Shown one piece after another: positions 17,699 through 26,657 of a stretch of DNA of 64,000 bases. The stretch is from Sunxiuqinia sp963677175 (lineage in GTDB: Bacteria; Bacteroidota; Bacteroidia; Bacteroidales; Prolixibacteraceae). Position numbers and translations under genes: made by a program. The notes beneath the pieces were generated by a model. The model searched no databases. It had not been told where the DNA came from and worked only from the letters and a program-made list of their open reading frames with translations. The stretch is taken from contig CAXXES010000006.1 in assembly GCA_963677175.2 (NCBI GenBank), positions 1,054,001 through 1,118,000 on the forward strand. Reading direction: 5' to 3'. Numbering within the stretch: the first letter of the stretch is position 1; each line of letters opens with the position of its first letter.

Positions 17699-18931
17699 TC
17701 ATGCAGCCACCGTTTTAAGTTTTGTTGCTGCCGGGTTAAACCTCGACATATAAACGGTCTCCTTGTTTCTGTTCCTGAACGTTGTATAAAGGTATGTTTT
17801 GGCAATATTGCAGTTTTTGCACAGTTTAGGGTTTTCAGGCATTTCATATACCCCTTCCTCTTCAACTTCCTCAGTTTTTTCCTGATATATCGGATATGTT
17901 CCTTTGAGCATTGCCTTTGTCCGTGCAGCATAAGCCCCATAATACCTTACGGTCCTAAAATATGGAAGCGGTACGTGTTGTAATAACCTTGGGAAAAACT
18001 CAGTGTAATGTAAAGTCAGTTCTTTAACGATTGGCTTTCCGTTAAAGTCAAGGTTTTTATTGTCTTTGTATTTGAAAGAGATGTATTCTCCGTCTATGTT
18101 GGTTATTTTATACTCGCTGATACAAGCTCTTTTGGAATACCGTCCGATATAGCGGACCACTTCTGCTGGCAACTTCATTGCGGCTTCAAAATGTATGCGC
18201 CATTTTTTATCGTTTACCCTCTTTAAGAAACGCATAAATTCGGCCCTGTCAGCGAATTTGTGCATTAATGCACCTGCTTCAAAAAGTTTTACAAGTTTGT
18301 CCTCGAACTTGCACCTGAACTTGGTTTGGATAAACTCATAGTTGATGTATTCCCCTTTGACCTCTTGGGGACAATGGTTTTTGTTTATCCCCCCCCATGA
18401 AAGAATCATGTGGATATGCGGGTGCAACTCTTTGGTCTCGCCAAAAGTATGGAGAACGTTAATAATACCAGGGTTTAATTGGTATTTGTGCCCCATCCAG
18501 TCTTGAATGGCACCTGCTGCGGCCTTAAACAAAATATCAAGTAGCTGGCCTTTGTTATCAGTAACTAAACCATTGAGACTGTGTAGCAAGGTAAATACAA
18601 CATGCCGATGAGGGAGGCCTAACATCTGTTTTTTCATTTTATCTGCCCAGTCCAGTGTGTCTTTCCAGCTGCATGTGGGGCAAAACCTGTTTTTACAACT
18701 GTGGTATGCTTTTGATATTTCGCCACATTCTTCACAAACGTAATGGTCAATACCTAAAGCCTCTGTCCTACAAGCCCGCATTGCCGCAACAGCCTTGTAT
18801 TGTTCTGGATAAATAAAATGCGTAGGGTGCTTGACGTAATTATCCCAGTTCAGGTTAAAGAATTCTGCTAAACGATACTTCTTATCGATAGACAATAATT
18901 CTTTCTCGTTATGGGGGATATTCCGGCACAT
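17699..18931 (-). CDS. IS91 family Y2 transposase, second type, copy 1
   Basis: 410 residues. Zinc-binding module CEECGEISKAYHSCKNRFCPTC (about 66-87, written here in part), HUH motif H170-P-H172-I-H174 and paired tyrosines Tyr261 and Tyr265 (YIGRY). Only distantly similar to the transposase of the five-copy element, so a separate lineage. It is preceded after 1 bp by the 88-residue gene. The C-terminus (…NIAKTYLYTTFRNRNKET…) remains in frame here, unlike copy 2. One substitution, Leu for Pro in VFTL(L/P)HSLNG, also distinguishes it. With its recombinase partner truncated, mobility is doubtful. Confidence 0.9.
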   Translation of the reverse strand: MCRNIPHNEKELLSIDKKYRLAEFFNLNWDNYVKHPTHFIYPEQYKAVAAMRACRTEALGIDHYVCEECGEISKAYHSCKNRFCPTCSWKDTLDWADKMKKQMLGLPHRHVVFTLLHSLNGLVTDNKGQLLDILFKAAAGAIQDWMGHKYQLNPGIINVLHTFGETKELHPHIHMILSWGGINKNHCPQEVKGEYINYEFIQTKFRCKFEDKLVKLFEAGALMHKFADRAEFMRFLKRVNDKKWRIHFEAAMKLPAEVVRYIGRYSKRACISEYKITNIDGEYISFKYKDNKNLDFNGKPIVKELTLHYTEFFPRLLQHVPLPYFRTVRYYGAYAARTKAMLKGTYPIYQEKTEEVEEEGVYEMPENPKLCKNCNIAKTYLYTTFRNRNKETVYMSRFNPAATKLKTVAA

Positions 18932-18932
18932 T

Positions 18933-19199
18933 TTAGAATTCTTTTACTTCTCTGGCAATACTGTAAGCTTCCATTACAAACTCAAAAATCAACCCCTTCT
19001 TTCCATTCTTTAATCCAAAAACATTGTCATTGTTGTCGATTACAATAGAATCATAAGATTGAAATAGTTTGTCAATATCCGAATCGAATGTTTCACCTGC
19101 ATCATCTTTGGGGAAACCGTCATCGTCATAGAAAAAGCCGAACTGGTCGTCTTGGTTGAATAACTTGAACTCTTCCTTGTCTAAAATTATGTCTTCCAT
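18933..19199 (-). CDS. Small acidic protein of the second IS91-type element, copy 1
   Basis: 88 residues, very rich in Asp/Glu (MEDIILDKEEFKLFNQDDQ…), no known domain. It lies between the recombinase and transposase genes in both copies and is identical in both, so it seems to be a normal part of the element. Its stop sits 1 bp before the transposase ATG. The acidic character would suit a DNA-mimic or a regulator of the transposase, but that is a guess. Confidence 0.75.
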   Translation of the reverse strand: MEDIILDKEEFKLFNQDDQFGFFYDDDGFPKDDAGETFDSDIDKLFQSYDSIVIDNNDNVFGLKNGKKGLIFEFVMEAYSIAREVKEF

Positions 19200-19285
19200 C
19201 GCCTGAAATTCTATGGTTTTTAATTAGGTAGTTCCTTCGTGTTGTGCGTTAGCATTATGTATAACTATGTAATAGCACGAAGTTA

Positions 19286-19487
19286 TTATACTTTTTCGTA
19301 ATTTTCTCCATCGTTCTTTTTCTCCAAATTAATGTTCAACCTGTCTAAGGGGCTTTGTATCCGGTTGATGGTTTTATTGCTTACATGCGTGTAAATCATG
19401 GTGGTTTTTATGCTCGAATGGCCAAGTAGTTCTTGGATATACCTCACGTCGGTCCCGGCTTCAAGCAGATGCGTTGCAAAGCTGTGC
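19286..19487 (-). pseudogene. C-terminal fragment of a tyrosine recombinase
   Basis: Encodes …LRHSFATHLLEAG…LLGHSSIKTTMIYTHVSNK, containing the Arg of HxxR, the second His and the nucleophile Tyr, and then the end. It matches the last ~70 residues of the full recombinase at 43149-44954. The rest is absent. Confidence 0.85.
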
Positions 19488-19502
19488 CGCAGGTGATTGC
19501 AA

Positions 19503-19578
19503 ATCACCAGTTAACAAGGCCGGAATTGCAAATTCCGGCCAGCCGCCGCCAGCCTTCGACATATCCTAACCAGCTCGG
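19503..19578. repeat. REP-like element, copy A
   Basis: Two adjacent hairpins: GTGATT-GCA-AATCAC just before it, and GGCCGGAATT-GCA-AATTCCGGCC at 19519-19541. A conserved tail AGCCGCCGCC…CTTCGACATATCCTAA follows. Copy B (20123-20203) has the same layout with a compensatory base-pair change, GGACGG/CCGTCC. Confidence 0.65.
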
Positions 19579-19595
19579 GCTTTACCATCGCCGAA

Positions 19596-19687
19596 TAGTG
19601 AGCCCTTCACCATTAGCATAGTGAGGTCTTCACTATTAGAGTAATGAAGCGTTCACTACCCGGGTAATGAGCCGTTCGTCATTAGGC
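19596..19687. repeat. Four 23-bp degenerate tandem hairpin repeats
   Basis: Units at 19596, 19619, 19642 and 19665, each of the form TA(G/A)TGA…TTCAC(T/C)A. Each can form a small TAGTGA/TCACTA-type hairpin. No unique spacers, so not CRISPR. Confidence 0.6.
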
Positions 19688-19904
19688 TTCTGGATCGTCC
19701 GGGATCAGGCTTTGGGGCTATCTCAAGCTGGCGTGCAGCCGGCTCCATATTAAATCAATGAACCTCCCCGTTTCCGTGCGGTGAAACCAGCAATGAACCC
19801 ATGCAATTTTGCACTCCGTACCAGGCCGATTGCTTACTTGCCTACAATATAAAGCATCAACTTTGTAGAAATTTTAGATTGCTATAATTTGTGCCAGGAA
19901 CAAC

Positions 19905-19996
19905 CGCGCGATTGGGGCATCAACAATCGCACGATTGTGACACCAACAATCGTACGATTGTTAGTGTCACAACAACGTTGTTGTGTCACCAACAAG
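19905..19996. repeat. Cluster of short palindromes around CAATCG-ACGATTG
   Basis: CAACAATCGCACGATTG, CAACAATCGTACGATTG and ACAACAACGTTGTTGTG follow each other, linked by GTGACACC or GTGTCAC. The units are degenerate tandem palindromes similar in spirit to those 300 bp to the left. Confidence 0.55.
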
Positions 19997-20122
19997 AGAA
20001 CAGTAAAAGCTAAACCCACTTATCCCTGGTACGGGCAATGATCGTTTTCAGGGATATTAGGCAGCTACCGGATACCGTCCGGCGCTGGATTATGCAGGAG
20101 AGCAGGGAGCCTTTTGGTGATT

Positions 20123-20203
20123 AAAAATCCCCCGGTTAAGAGGACGGAATTGCAAATTCCGTCCAGCCGCCGCCTGCCTTCGACATATCCTAATCAGCTC
20201 GGG
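20123..20203. repeat. REP-like element, copy B
   Basis: GGACGGAATT-GCA-AATTCCGTCC with the same flanks as copy A (AGCCGCCGCC, CTTCGACATATCCTAA, CAGCTCGGG). About 85% identical to copy A with conserved pairing. Confidence 0.65.
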
Positions 20204-20378
20204 GAAGCTATTGCCCAAAACCGGCAATAATGATAAAAAAATGCCACCCAATGATCATGAAGCGGAAGAAGTCAACAAAAGCTGTCGTCAATCAGGTAGG
20301 ATTTGCCCGGGATGAAGCCCACTGAATCTTAAAAAACTGATCGTGTCCAAGCCCAGGCAAGCATGATAAGTCCATAGA

Positions 20379-20417
20379 AAAACACCCGAGCCCCGGATTG
20401 TAGTTCAACCGGGGCTC
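20379..20417 (-). terminator. Rho-independent terminator
   Basis: On the minus strand GAGCCCCGG pairs perfectly with CCGGGGCTC around a 12-nt loop and is followed by GGGTGTTTTTC. It is placed about 30 bp past the stop of the 377-residue gene. Confidence 0.75.
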
Positions 20418-20447
20418 AAAGCTGGGCACTACGTGCCGCTTAGAGCC

Positions 20448-21581
20448 CTATTTATTGGGTGCCGTAATTTCATTTTTTATATTGTTCAAGTCATTGCTTA
20501 CCTTTTCAAGTGAAATTGCATATTGTTTGAAAGTTTCAATTTGCTTACTGACAGTCATAAACAAGCGAAAGTATGTAACTTTTATATTTTTGCATCTAAG
20601 GAATAAATCCAAGTGATATTTGGAGTTTTTATACGATGTGTGCAGTTTATTTAGTATTTTTTGAGGTAACAATTCGAACAACTTACTAATATTATCATTT
20701 TCAATTTTCGGGTTTCCCTCACTATCAAAGAACGACTGAAAAAACTCAACAATGGTGGTTTTAATAAACTGTAATAATTGCTTGTCTTCTTCGCTGTTAT
20801 TGGTATTTGTACTAATCTCAGCTTCTAATGCAATCAAATAGTCTCTAAAATTATCATACTGTATAGAGAAATTATTTCTTTGATTATTTAAATCACCTTG
20901 AAAATTCTCATTTGTTCCAACAATGTTTTCTATGAGTGCTTTGACGTAATCAAGGTTCTTGTATATTTCGTTGAATAATTCAATATTCTTTTGGTTTTGT
21001 CCCATTCTAATTAAGAAATGGTGTAGTAATTCTTTCTGTTCGGTTTTATCTAAAAATCTGTCTAAACTGTAAGATGCTGCAAATTCCAACATTGCTGGTC
21101 TTAGGTTTTCATTTTTCAGTTTGTCACTGAATATTTGACAAAAATTAGATTGATTTTTTGTGTTTTTTACGATGTTGTCGAGAACCAATATTAGGTATTT
21201 CCAATAGTTCTCATTTTCTTGGTGTTTTTTGTTTGCTTCTTCTCTTTGGCGTCTCGCAAGTTCATCTGCCTCTTTTTCCTTGTCTGATTTTAACTTTAAA
21301 TAAAAGATGAGTAATGAACCAAAAATACCAATGATAGGTGCCAAAATAGTCAATATACTTTGCCATAAGCAAGAACATGCTGTGTCTTTGGGATTAGAAT
21401 CATCTTGGCTAACCACTTTAATTTTATTCTGAGTTTCTTTTATTGAGTTATTAGCATGATTGATTAGAGATGAGTCAATTATAACTGTTTTATTTTCATT
21501 TGAAAGTGAATCAGTTTTTTGCGCAGAAGTATTAAATGCTATTAATACAAATAATATCAATATGTATATAGTATGTCTCAT
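20448..21581 (-). CDS. Membrane-anchored hypothetical protein
   Basis: 377 residues. A signal peptide (MRHTIYILILFVLIAFNTSA) and a second strong membrane span (about 74-95, WQSILTILAPIIGIFGSLLIFYL) suggest one transmembrane helix with a long cytoplasmic part. That part starts with a charged coiled-coil stretch (KLKSDKEKEADELARRQREEA) and is all-helical to the end. I do not recognise the family; a defence or stress role is possible but unsupported. The C-terminal codons read through GGCACCCAA, the mirror of GGCACCCAAC just upstream of its start. Its left core is ATT rather than GTT, and no hairpin spacer follows, so the right part of its original boundary seems lost. Confidence 0.75.
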   Translation of the reverse strand: MRHTIYILILFVLIAFNTSAQKTDSLSNENKTVIIDSSLINHANNSIKETQNKIKVVSQDDSNPKDTACSCLWQSILTILAPIIGIFGSLLIFYLKLKSDKEKEADELARRQREEANKKHQENENYWKYLILVLDNIVKNTKNQSNFCQIFSDKLKNENLRPAMLEFAASYSLDRFLDKTEQKELLHHFLIRMGQNQKNIELFNEIYKNLDYVKALIENIVGTNENFQGDLNNQRNNFSIQYDNFRDYLIALEAEISTNTNNSEEDKQLLQFIKTTIVEFFQSFFDSEGNPKIENDNISKLFELLPQKILNKLHTSYKNSKYHLDLFLRCKNIKVTYFRLFMTVSKQIETFKQYAISLEKVSNDLNNIKNEITAPNK

Positions 21582-21599
21582 TTCATTATGGCACCCAAC

Positions 21600-21718
21600 G
21601 GTTGGTACATGTTGTCGGGGCGGATTTCGGAGCTCGTTCCTGTCCGAAGGACACGGAACTGCGAAACGAGAATCCGCAGTTGGCGTACCACCAAACCCCG
21701 CCCTGCAATATGTACTGT
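21600..21718. repeat. Palindromic spacer S4 (attC-like)
   Basis: AAC-GGTTGG-TACAT…GGGGCGG pairs with CCCCGCCC…ATGTAC-TGT-GTT. The centre carries TTCCTGTC (21637-21644). About 93% identical to the spacers at 27336-27452 and 30607-30723. It separates the 377-residue gene's unit from IS91-type copy 2, whose GTTGAAC begins right at the palindrome end. Confidence 0.7.
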
Positions 21719-21821
21719 GTTGAACTAAACCCGCTATGCGGGAGCTTATTTTCCACCTAAAATAGGAATAGTTGGTGAGATCTGTTGATTTTGCTGCTCA
21801 TTAATTTTAAACAAATTTATT

Positions 21822-22715
21822 ATGAGCAGAAAATCTTACATGGAGCAGGCCTGCCAGGCTGTTCCCGAGTTCAAAACCATCAGCGAAAAGTTCCTTCGCA
21901 AGTACACCATTGCCGGCAAATCCGAGTCGTGCACGCGTAATTACCTGATGCAAGTATCCAAAATGGTGCTTCACTTCGAATGTTCGCCTTTGGAGCTGTC
22001 GATTGACCAGATGGAAGAATACCTTTTCCATATCCGGCAAAACGAAAAGCCCAGCATGAGTTCGTTCAAGCACCTGGTGTACGGGCTGCGCACGCTGTTT
22101 TCGATGTTCAAAAACGAGAAGCTCTACCTGGCTCTGCCCCCGGTTTCCGGCAGTAAAGCGTTGCCTGTGGTGTTTTCCCAGGCCGAGATCAAGCTTATCC
22201 TGAAAACGCCCAAACTGTTAAAGCACCGGGCCTTGTTTGCCGTTGCCTACGATTGCGGCCTTCGGATTTCCGAGGTTATCAACCTGAAAATAACCGATAT
22301 TGATTTTGACCGAAAACGGGTACACGTGCGCCAAAGCAAGCACAAAAAAGACCGTTACATCCCCGTTTCGCCACTCACGCTCAAAGGGCTGAAAGAATAC
22401 CTTTCAACCTCGAACCCGCAGGCTTGGCTTTTCAACGGGAAGGTCCGCGGAAGTCAAATCAGCCGCGAAGGTATCCGCCATGCTTTTCGTTCATGTATCC
22501 AAAAGACAGGTATCCAAAAGGAAGTTTGTATCCATACCCTGCGGCACAGCTATGCCACGCACCTGCTGGAGATGGGGTTGGACATTGTAAGCGTAAAAAA
22601 CCAGCTGGGGCATGCCGATATCGCCACCACCATGATGTATTTGCATATCGCCCGCTCGAACCCCAGGGCCGGGTTTGCGCCAATGGAAAAGCTCTACGGT
22701 TATGCTTCCCGGTAA
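21822..22715 (+). CDS. Tyrosine recombinase of IS91-type element, copy 2
   Basis: 297 residues with all catalytic residues (R148, H238, R241, H264, Y273) intact. It differs from copy 1 by Thr for Met in PLTLKGL. Overlaps the transposase start as in the other copies. Confidence 0.92.
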   Translation: MSRKSYMEQACQAVPEFKTISEKFLRKYTIAGKSESCTRNYLMQVSKMVLHFECSPLELSIDQMEEYLFHIRQNEKPSMSSFKHLVYGLRTLFSMFKNEKLYLALPPVSGSKALPVVFSQAEIKLILKTPKLLKHRALFAVAYDCGLRISEVINLKITDIDFDRKRVHVRQSKHKKDRYIPVSPLTLKGLKEYLSTSNPQAWLFNGKVRGSQISREGIRHAFRSCIQKTGIQKEVCIHTLRHSYATHLLEMGLDIVSVKNQLGHADIATTMMYLHIARSNPRAGFAPMEKLYGYASR

Positions 22716-23844
22716 TACCCTGGGGGCAGTTGTTCGCAAGTTTTTACCCACCTTGTTAAAAGAAAGAGGCATTTCAAAATACCAGCTAAAGGTGCTGCAG
22801 GCTTTGTCTGTTTGCCGTACCCCCGAACTGGGAGGTTCGGCCATGGTGTGTGGCGATTGCGGCTCGGTGCATTATGTGCTGCATAGCTGCCGCAACCGCC
22901 ATTGCCCGCGTTGCCAGGGCATCGACAAGGAGTTGTGGGTGGAAGCACGCAAACAGGAACTGCTGCCGGTAAAATACTTTCATGTGGTGTTCACCGTTCC
23001 GCATAACCTGCTGGAACTGTTCCGGTTCAACCGCAAGCTGATGCACAACCTGCTGATCGAAAAATCGTGGGAGACCTTGTGCCTGTTTGCCCGCGACCCC
23101 AAGCTGCTCGGCGCACAGCCCGGGGCTATTGCGATTCTACACACCTGGGACCAGCAGCTCAGGTTCCATCCGCATGTGCATTTGATTGTTCCGGCAGGTG
23201 GCATAGATAAAAACGGCAGGTGGAAAAGCAGCAAACAGGATGGCAACTTTTTGTTTGATGTCAAGCAAATGTCGGCCGTGTTCAGTGCCCGTTTTGCAAA
23301 GAAACTGCGCAGGCTGAAACGGCAGGGAAAAATAGAAAAGCAGGTGCCGCGCGATCTGATCAAAAAGCCCTGGGTGGTGTATGCCAAACAGGCTTTTGGC
23401 TCACCGGAAAGTGTGGTGGAATACCTGGGAAGGTATACCCACCGGGTGGCCATCTCCAATGCGCGGATATTGAATGTAACCGGGGGCCAGGTTACCTTTA
23501 GTTGGTGCGACCGCAAAAACGGCTACCAAAAGAAAACCGAAACCATCCCCGGGGTAGCGTTCCTGAAACGCTTTCTGGATCACATCGTCCCGCCTTACTT
23601 CAGGCGGATCCGTCATTTGGGGTTTTTGAGTTCACGAAACAAAAAGCAAAGCCTTTCGGCTATCCGGGAAAACCTTGGGGTAGGGCTGCTGCGGACAACA
23701 CCACTTTCGCGGGCGCAGATATTGGCCTTGCGTTTTGGCCCGCGGTCCCTGCTAAAATGCCGCGACTGCGGGGGAGAACTGCAATTGCTGGAAACCTATC
23801 CCAAAGAGCGCGCGCCGCCCGTCAATGTATTGTCAGGAATGTGA
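22702..23844 (+). CDS. IS91 family Y2 transposase, copy 2
   Basis: 380 residues; HUH and YLGRY intact, zinc module with CGDCGSVHYV. It represents the common version of the N-terminus (AVVRKFLPTLLKERGISKYQLK) shared by copies 2-5, and has Asn in IRENLGVG, as in copy 4. Confidence 0.92.
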   Translation: MLPGNTLGAVVRKFLPTLLKERGISKYQLKVLQALSVCRTPELGGSAMVCGDCGSVHYVLHSCRNRHCPRCQGIDKELWVEARKQELLPVKYFHVVFTVPHNLLELFRFNRKLMHNLLIEKSWETLCLFARDPKLLGAQPGAIAILHTWDQQLRFHPHVHLIVPAGGIDKNGRWKSSKQDGNFLFDVKQMSAVFSARFAKKLRRLKRQGKIEKQVPRDLIKKPWVVYAKQAFGSPESVVEYLGRYTHRVAISNARILNVTGGQVTFSWCDRKNGYQKKTETIPGVAFLKRFLDHIVPPYFRRIRHLGFLSSRNKKQSLSAIRENLGVGLLRTTPLSRAQILALRFGPRSLLKCRDCGGELQLLETYPKERAPPVNVLSGM

Positions 23845-24284
23845 TAATGCCTGTCATTGTACGATTTAAATTGATGCGCCAAAGGCGTAAACGGGAAAGC
23901 TGTGTCCATAATCAAAGAACCGGTGTTAAAACAGGCAGGCCTTGTTCAGAAACATCGCTAAACCTGCTGGTTTACTCCGGCGCATACCGGTTTCTTCTGC
24001 ATAAAACCAAACTTCGCATCACCGAAACCCGAAAAATACGCATCGGGGGAATCCCAAAAAACGGATTGAAAACACTATACCCAAACAACTAATCGGCAAG
24101 TGGTTGCAAGCAGGACATGTTTAGTCCAACACAGCCTCCAATGCAAAGCGTGTGCAAGCAACGCTTGATTAGAGGCTAATTGTTGAACTAAACCCGCTAT
24201 GCGGGAGCTTATTTTCCACCTAAAATAGGAATAGTTGGTGAGATCTGTTGATTTTGCTGCTCATTAATTTTAAACAAATTTATT

Positions 24285-25178
24285 ATGAGCAGAAAATCTT
24301 ACATGGAGCAGGCCTGCGAGGCTGTTCCCGAGTTTAAAACCATCAGCGAAAAGTTCCTTCGCAAGTACACCATTGCCGGCAAATCCGAGTCGTGCACGCG
24401 TAATTACCTGATGCAAGTATCCAAAATGGTGCTTCACTTCGAATGTTCACCTTTGGAGCTGTCGATTGACCAGATGGAAGAATACCTTTTCCATATCCGG
24501 CAAAACGAAAAGCCCAGCATGAGTTCGTTCAAGCACCTGGTGTACGGGCTGCGCACGCTGTTTTCGATGTTCAAAAACGAGAAGCTCTACCTGGCTCTGC
24601 CCCCGGTTTCCGGCAGTAAAGCGTTGCCTGTGGTGTTTTCCCAGGCCGAGATCAAGCTTATCCTGAAAACGCCCAAACTGTTAAAGCACCGGGCCTTGTT
24701 TGCCGTTGCCTACGATTGCGGCCTTCCGATTTCCGAGGTTATCAACCTGAAAATAACCGATATTGATTTTGACCGAAAACGGGTACACGTGCGCCAAAGC
24801 AAGCACAAAAAAGACCGTTACATCCCCGTTTCGCCACTCACGCTCAAAGGGCTGAAAGAATACCTTTCAACCTCGAACCCGCAGGCTTGGCTTTTCAACG
24901 GGAAGGTCCGCGGAAGTCAAATCAGCCGCGAAGGTATCCGCCATGCTTTTCGTTCATGTATCCAAAAGACAGGTATCCAAAAGGAAGTTTGTATCCATAC
25001 CCTGCGGCACAGCTATGCCACGCACCTGCTGGAAATGGGGCTGGACATTGTAAGCGTAAAAAACCAGCTGGGGCATGCCGATATCGCCACCACCATGATG
25101 TATTTGCATATCGCCCGCTCGAACCCCAGGGCCGGGTTTGCGCCAATGGAAAAGCTCTACGGTTATGCTTCCCGGTAA
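24285..25178 (+). CDS. Tyrosine recombinase copy 3, catalytic Arg148 changed to Pro
   Basis: 297 residues, otherwise as in the other copies. Codon CGG for Arg148 in the box A motif GLRISEV is CCG here (24726-24728), giving GLPISEV. This arginine stabilises the transition state in all tyrosine recombinases, so this copy should be inactive. The frame is intact and the protein may still bind DNA. Confidence 0.9.
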   Translation: MSRKSYMEQACEAVPEFKTISEKFLRKYTIAGKSESCTRNYLMQVSKMVLHFECSPLELSIDQMEEYLFHIRQNEKPSMSSFKHLVYGLRTLFSMFKNEKLYLALPPVSGSKALPVVFSQAEIKLILKTPKLLKHRALFAVAYDCGLPISEVINLKITDIDFDRKRVHVRQSKHKKDRYIPVSPLTLKGLKEYLSTSNPQAWLFNGKVRGSQISREGIRHAFRSCIQKTGIQKEVCIHTLRHSYATHLLEMGLDIVSVKNQLGHADIATTMMYLHIARSNPRAGFAPMEKLYGYASR

Positions 25179-26307
25179 TACCCTGGGGGCAGTTGTTCGC
25201 AAGTTTTTACCCACCTTGTTAAAAGAAAGAGGCATTTCAAAATACCAGCTAAAGGTGCTGCAGGCTTTGTCTGTTTGCCGTACCCCCGAACTGGGAGGTT
25301 CGGCCATGGTGTGTGGCGATTGCGGCTCGGTGCATTATGTGCTGCATAGCTGCCGCAACCGCCATTGCCCGCGTTGCCAGGGCATCGACAAGGAGTTGTG
25401 GGTGGAAGCACGCAAACAGGAACTGCTGCCGGTAAAATACTTTCATGTGGTGTTCACCGTTCCGCATAACCTGCTGGAACTGTTCCGGTTCAACCGCAAG
25501 CTGATGCACAACCTGCTGATCGAAAAATCGTGGGAGACCTTGTGCCTGTTTGCCCGCGACCCCAAGCTGCTCGGCGCACAGCCCGGGGCTATTGCGATTC
25601 TACACACCTGGGACCAGCAGCTCAGGTTCCATCCGCATGTGCATTTGATTGTTCCGGCAGGTGGCATAGATAAAAACGGCAGGTGGAAAAGCAGCAAACA
25701 GGATGGCAACTTTTTGTTCGATGTCAGGCAAATGTCGGCCGTGTTCAGTGCCCGGTTTGCAAAGAAACTGCGCAGGCTGAAACGGCAGGGAAAAATAGAA
25801 AAGCAGGTGCCGCGCGATCTGATCAAAAAGCCCTGGGTGGTGTATGCCAAACAGGCTTTTGGCTCACCGGAAAGTGTGGTGGAATACCTGGGAAGGTATA
25901 CCCACCGGGTGGCCATCTCCAATGCGCGGATATTGAATGTAACCGGGGGCCAGGTTACCTTTAGTTGGTGCGACCGCAAAAACGGCTACCAAAAGAAAAC
26001 CGAAACCATCCCCGGGGTAGCGTTCCTGAAACGCTTTCTGGATCACATCGTCCCGCCTTACTTCAGGCGGATCCGTCATTTGGGGTTTTTGAGTTCACGA
26101 AACAAAAAGCAAAGCCTTTCGGCTATCCGGGAAAGCCTTGGGGTAGGGCTGCTGCGGACAACACCACTTTCGCGGGCGCAGATATTGGCCTTGCGTTTTG
26201 GCCCGCGGTCCCTGCTAAAATGCCGCGACTGCGGGGGAGAACTGCAATTGCTGGAAACCTATCCCAAAGAGCGCGCGCCGCCCGTCAATGTATTGTCAGG
26301 AATGTGA
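25165..26307 (+). CDS. IS91 family Y2 transposase, copy 3
   Basis: 380 residues with HUH and Y2 motifs intact. Distinguished by FDVRQMSAVF where the other copies have FDVKQMSAVF, and by Ser in IRESLGVG. Confidence 0.92.
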   Translation: MLPGNTLGAVVRKFLPTLLKERGISKYQLKVLQALSVCRTPELGGSAMVCGDCGSVHYVLHSCRNRHCPRCQGIDKELWVEARKQELLPVKYFHVVFTVPHNLLELFRFNRKLMHNLLIEKSWETLCLFARDPKLLGAQPGAIAILHTWDQQLRFHPHVHLIVPAGGIDKNGRWKSSKQDGNFLFDVRQMSAVFSARFAKKLRRLKRQGKIEKQVPRDLIKKPWVVYAKQAFGSPESVVEYLGRYTHRVAISNARILNVTGGQVTFSWCDRKNGYQKKTETIPGVAFLKRFLDHIVPPYFRRIRHLGFLSSRNKKQSLSAIRESLGVGLLRTTPLSRAQILALRFGPRSLLKCRDCGGELQLLETYPKERAPPVNVLSGM

Positions 26308-26657
26308 TAATGCCTGTCATTGTACGATTTAAATTGATGCGCCAAAGGCGTAAACGGGAAAGCTGTGTCCATAATCAAAGAACCGGTGTTAAAACAGGCA
26401 GGCCTTGTTCAGAAACATCGCTAAACCTGCTGGTTTACTCCGGCGCATACCGGTTTCTTCTGCATAAAACCAAACTTCGCATCACGGAAACCCGAAAAAT
26501 ACGCATCGGGGGAATCCCAAAAAACGGATTGAAAACACTATACCCAAACAACTAATCGGCAAGTGGTTGCAAGCAGGACATGTTTAGTTCAACATACCCT
26601 CCAATGCCAAGCGTATGCAAGCAACGCTTTATTAGAGGCTAATTGTTTTGTGCATAG

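Larger units (their letters stand above)
17490..19487 (-). mobile_element. Second IS91-type element, copy 1 (recombinase end deleted)
   Basis: Near-identical to 41352-43350, carrying the Y2 transposase, an 88-residue protein and only the last ~70 codons of the tyrosine recombinase. Identity stops abruptly after GCTGTGCC at about 19487, where the sequence changes into REP-like DNA. The low-GC noncoding 3' end (17493-17698) is shared by both copies. Confidence 0.75.
19488..20447. other. Gene-free repeat region
   Basis: About 960 bp with no convincing gene. It contains two copies of a REP-like element (near 19517 and 20137), two clusters of short tandem hairpins (19596-19687 and about 19905-19996) and a terminator near 20388. 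It is more GC-rich than the cassette genes on either side. Confidence 0.6.
21719..24181 (+). mobile_element. IS91-type element, copy 2
   Basis: Same 2460-bp unit as copy 1, directly abutting copy 3 with a single shared GTT at 24182. Its internal 3' inverted core reads GTTTAGTCCAAC, one base different from the left end, and the terminal hairpin has a complete AGCCTC/GAGGCT stem. Confidence 0.85.
24182..26644 (+). mobile_element. IS91-type element, copy 3 (recombinase catalytic mutant)
   Basis: Directly follows copy 2 head to tail, sharing one GTT. Its right end abuts the first vat unit (GTTTTGTGCATAG). The tandem copies 2-3 arrangement means the array can hold the element twice in a row with nothing but the hairpin between. 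Confidence 0.85.

Noticed and set aside
19596..19687. CRISPR-like repeat cluster
   Set aside because: Only four degenerate units with no spacers.
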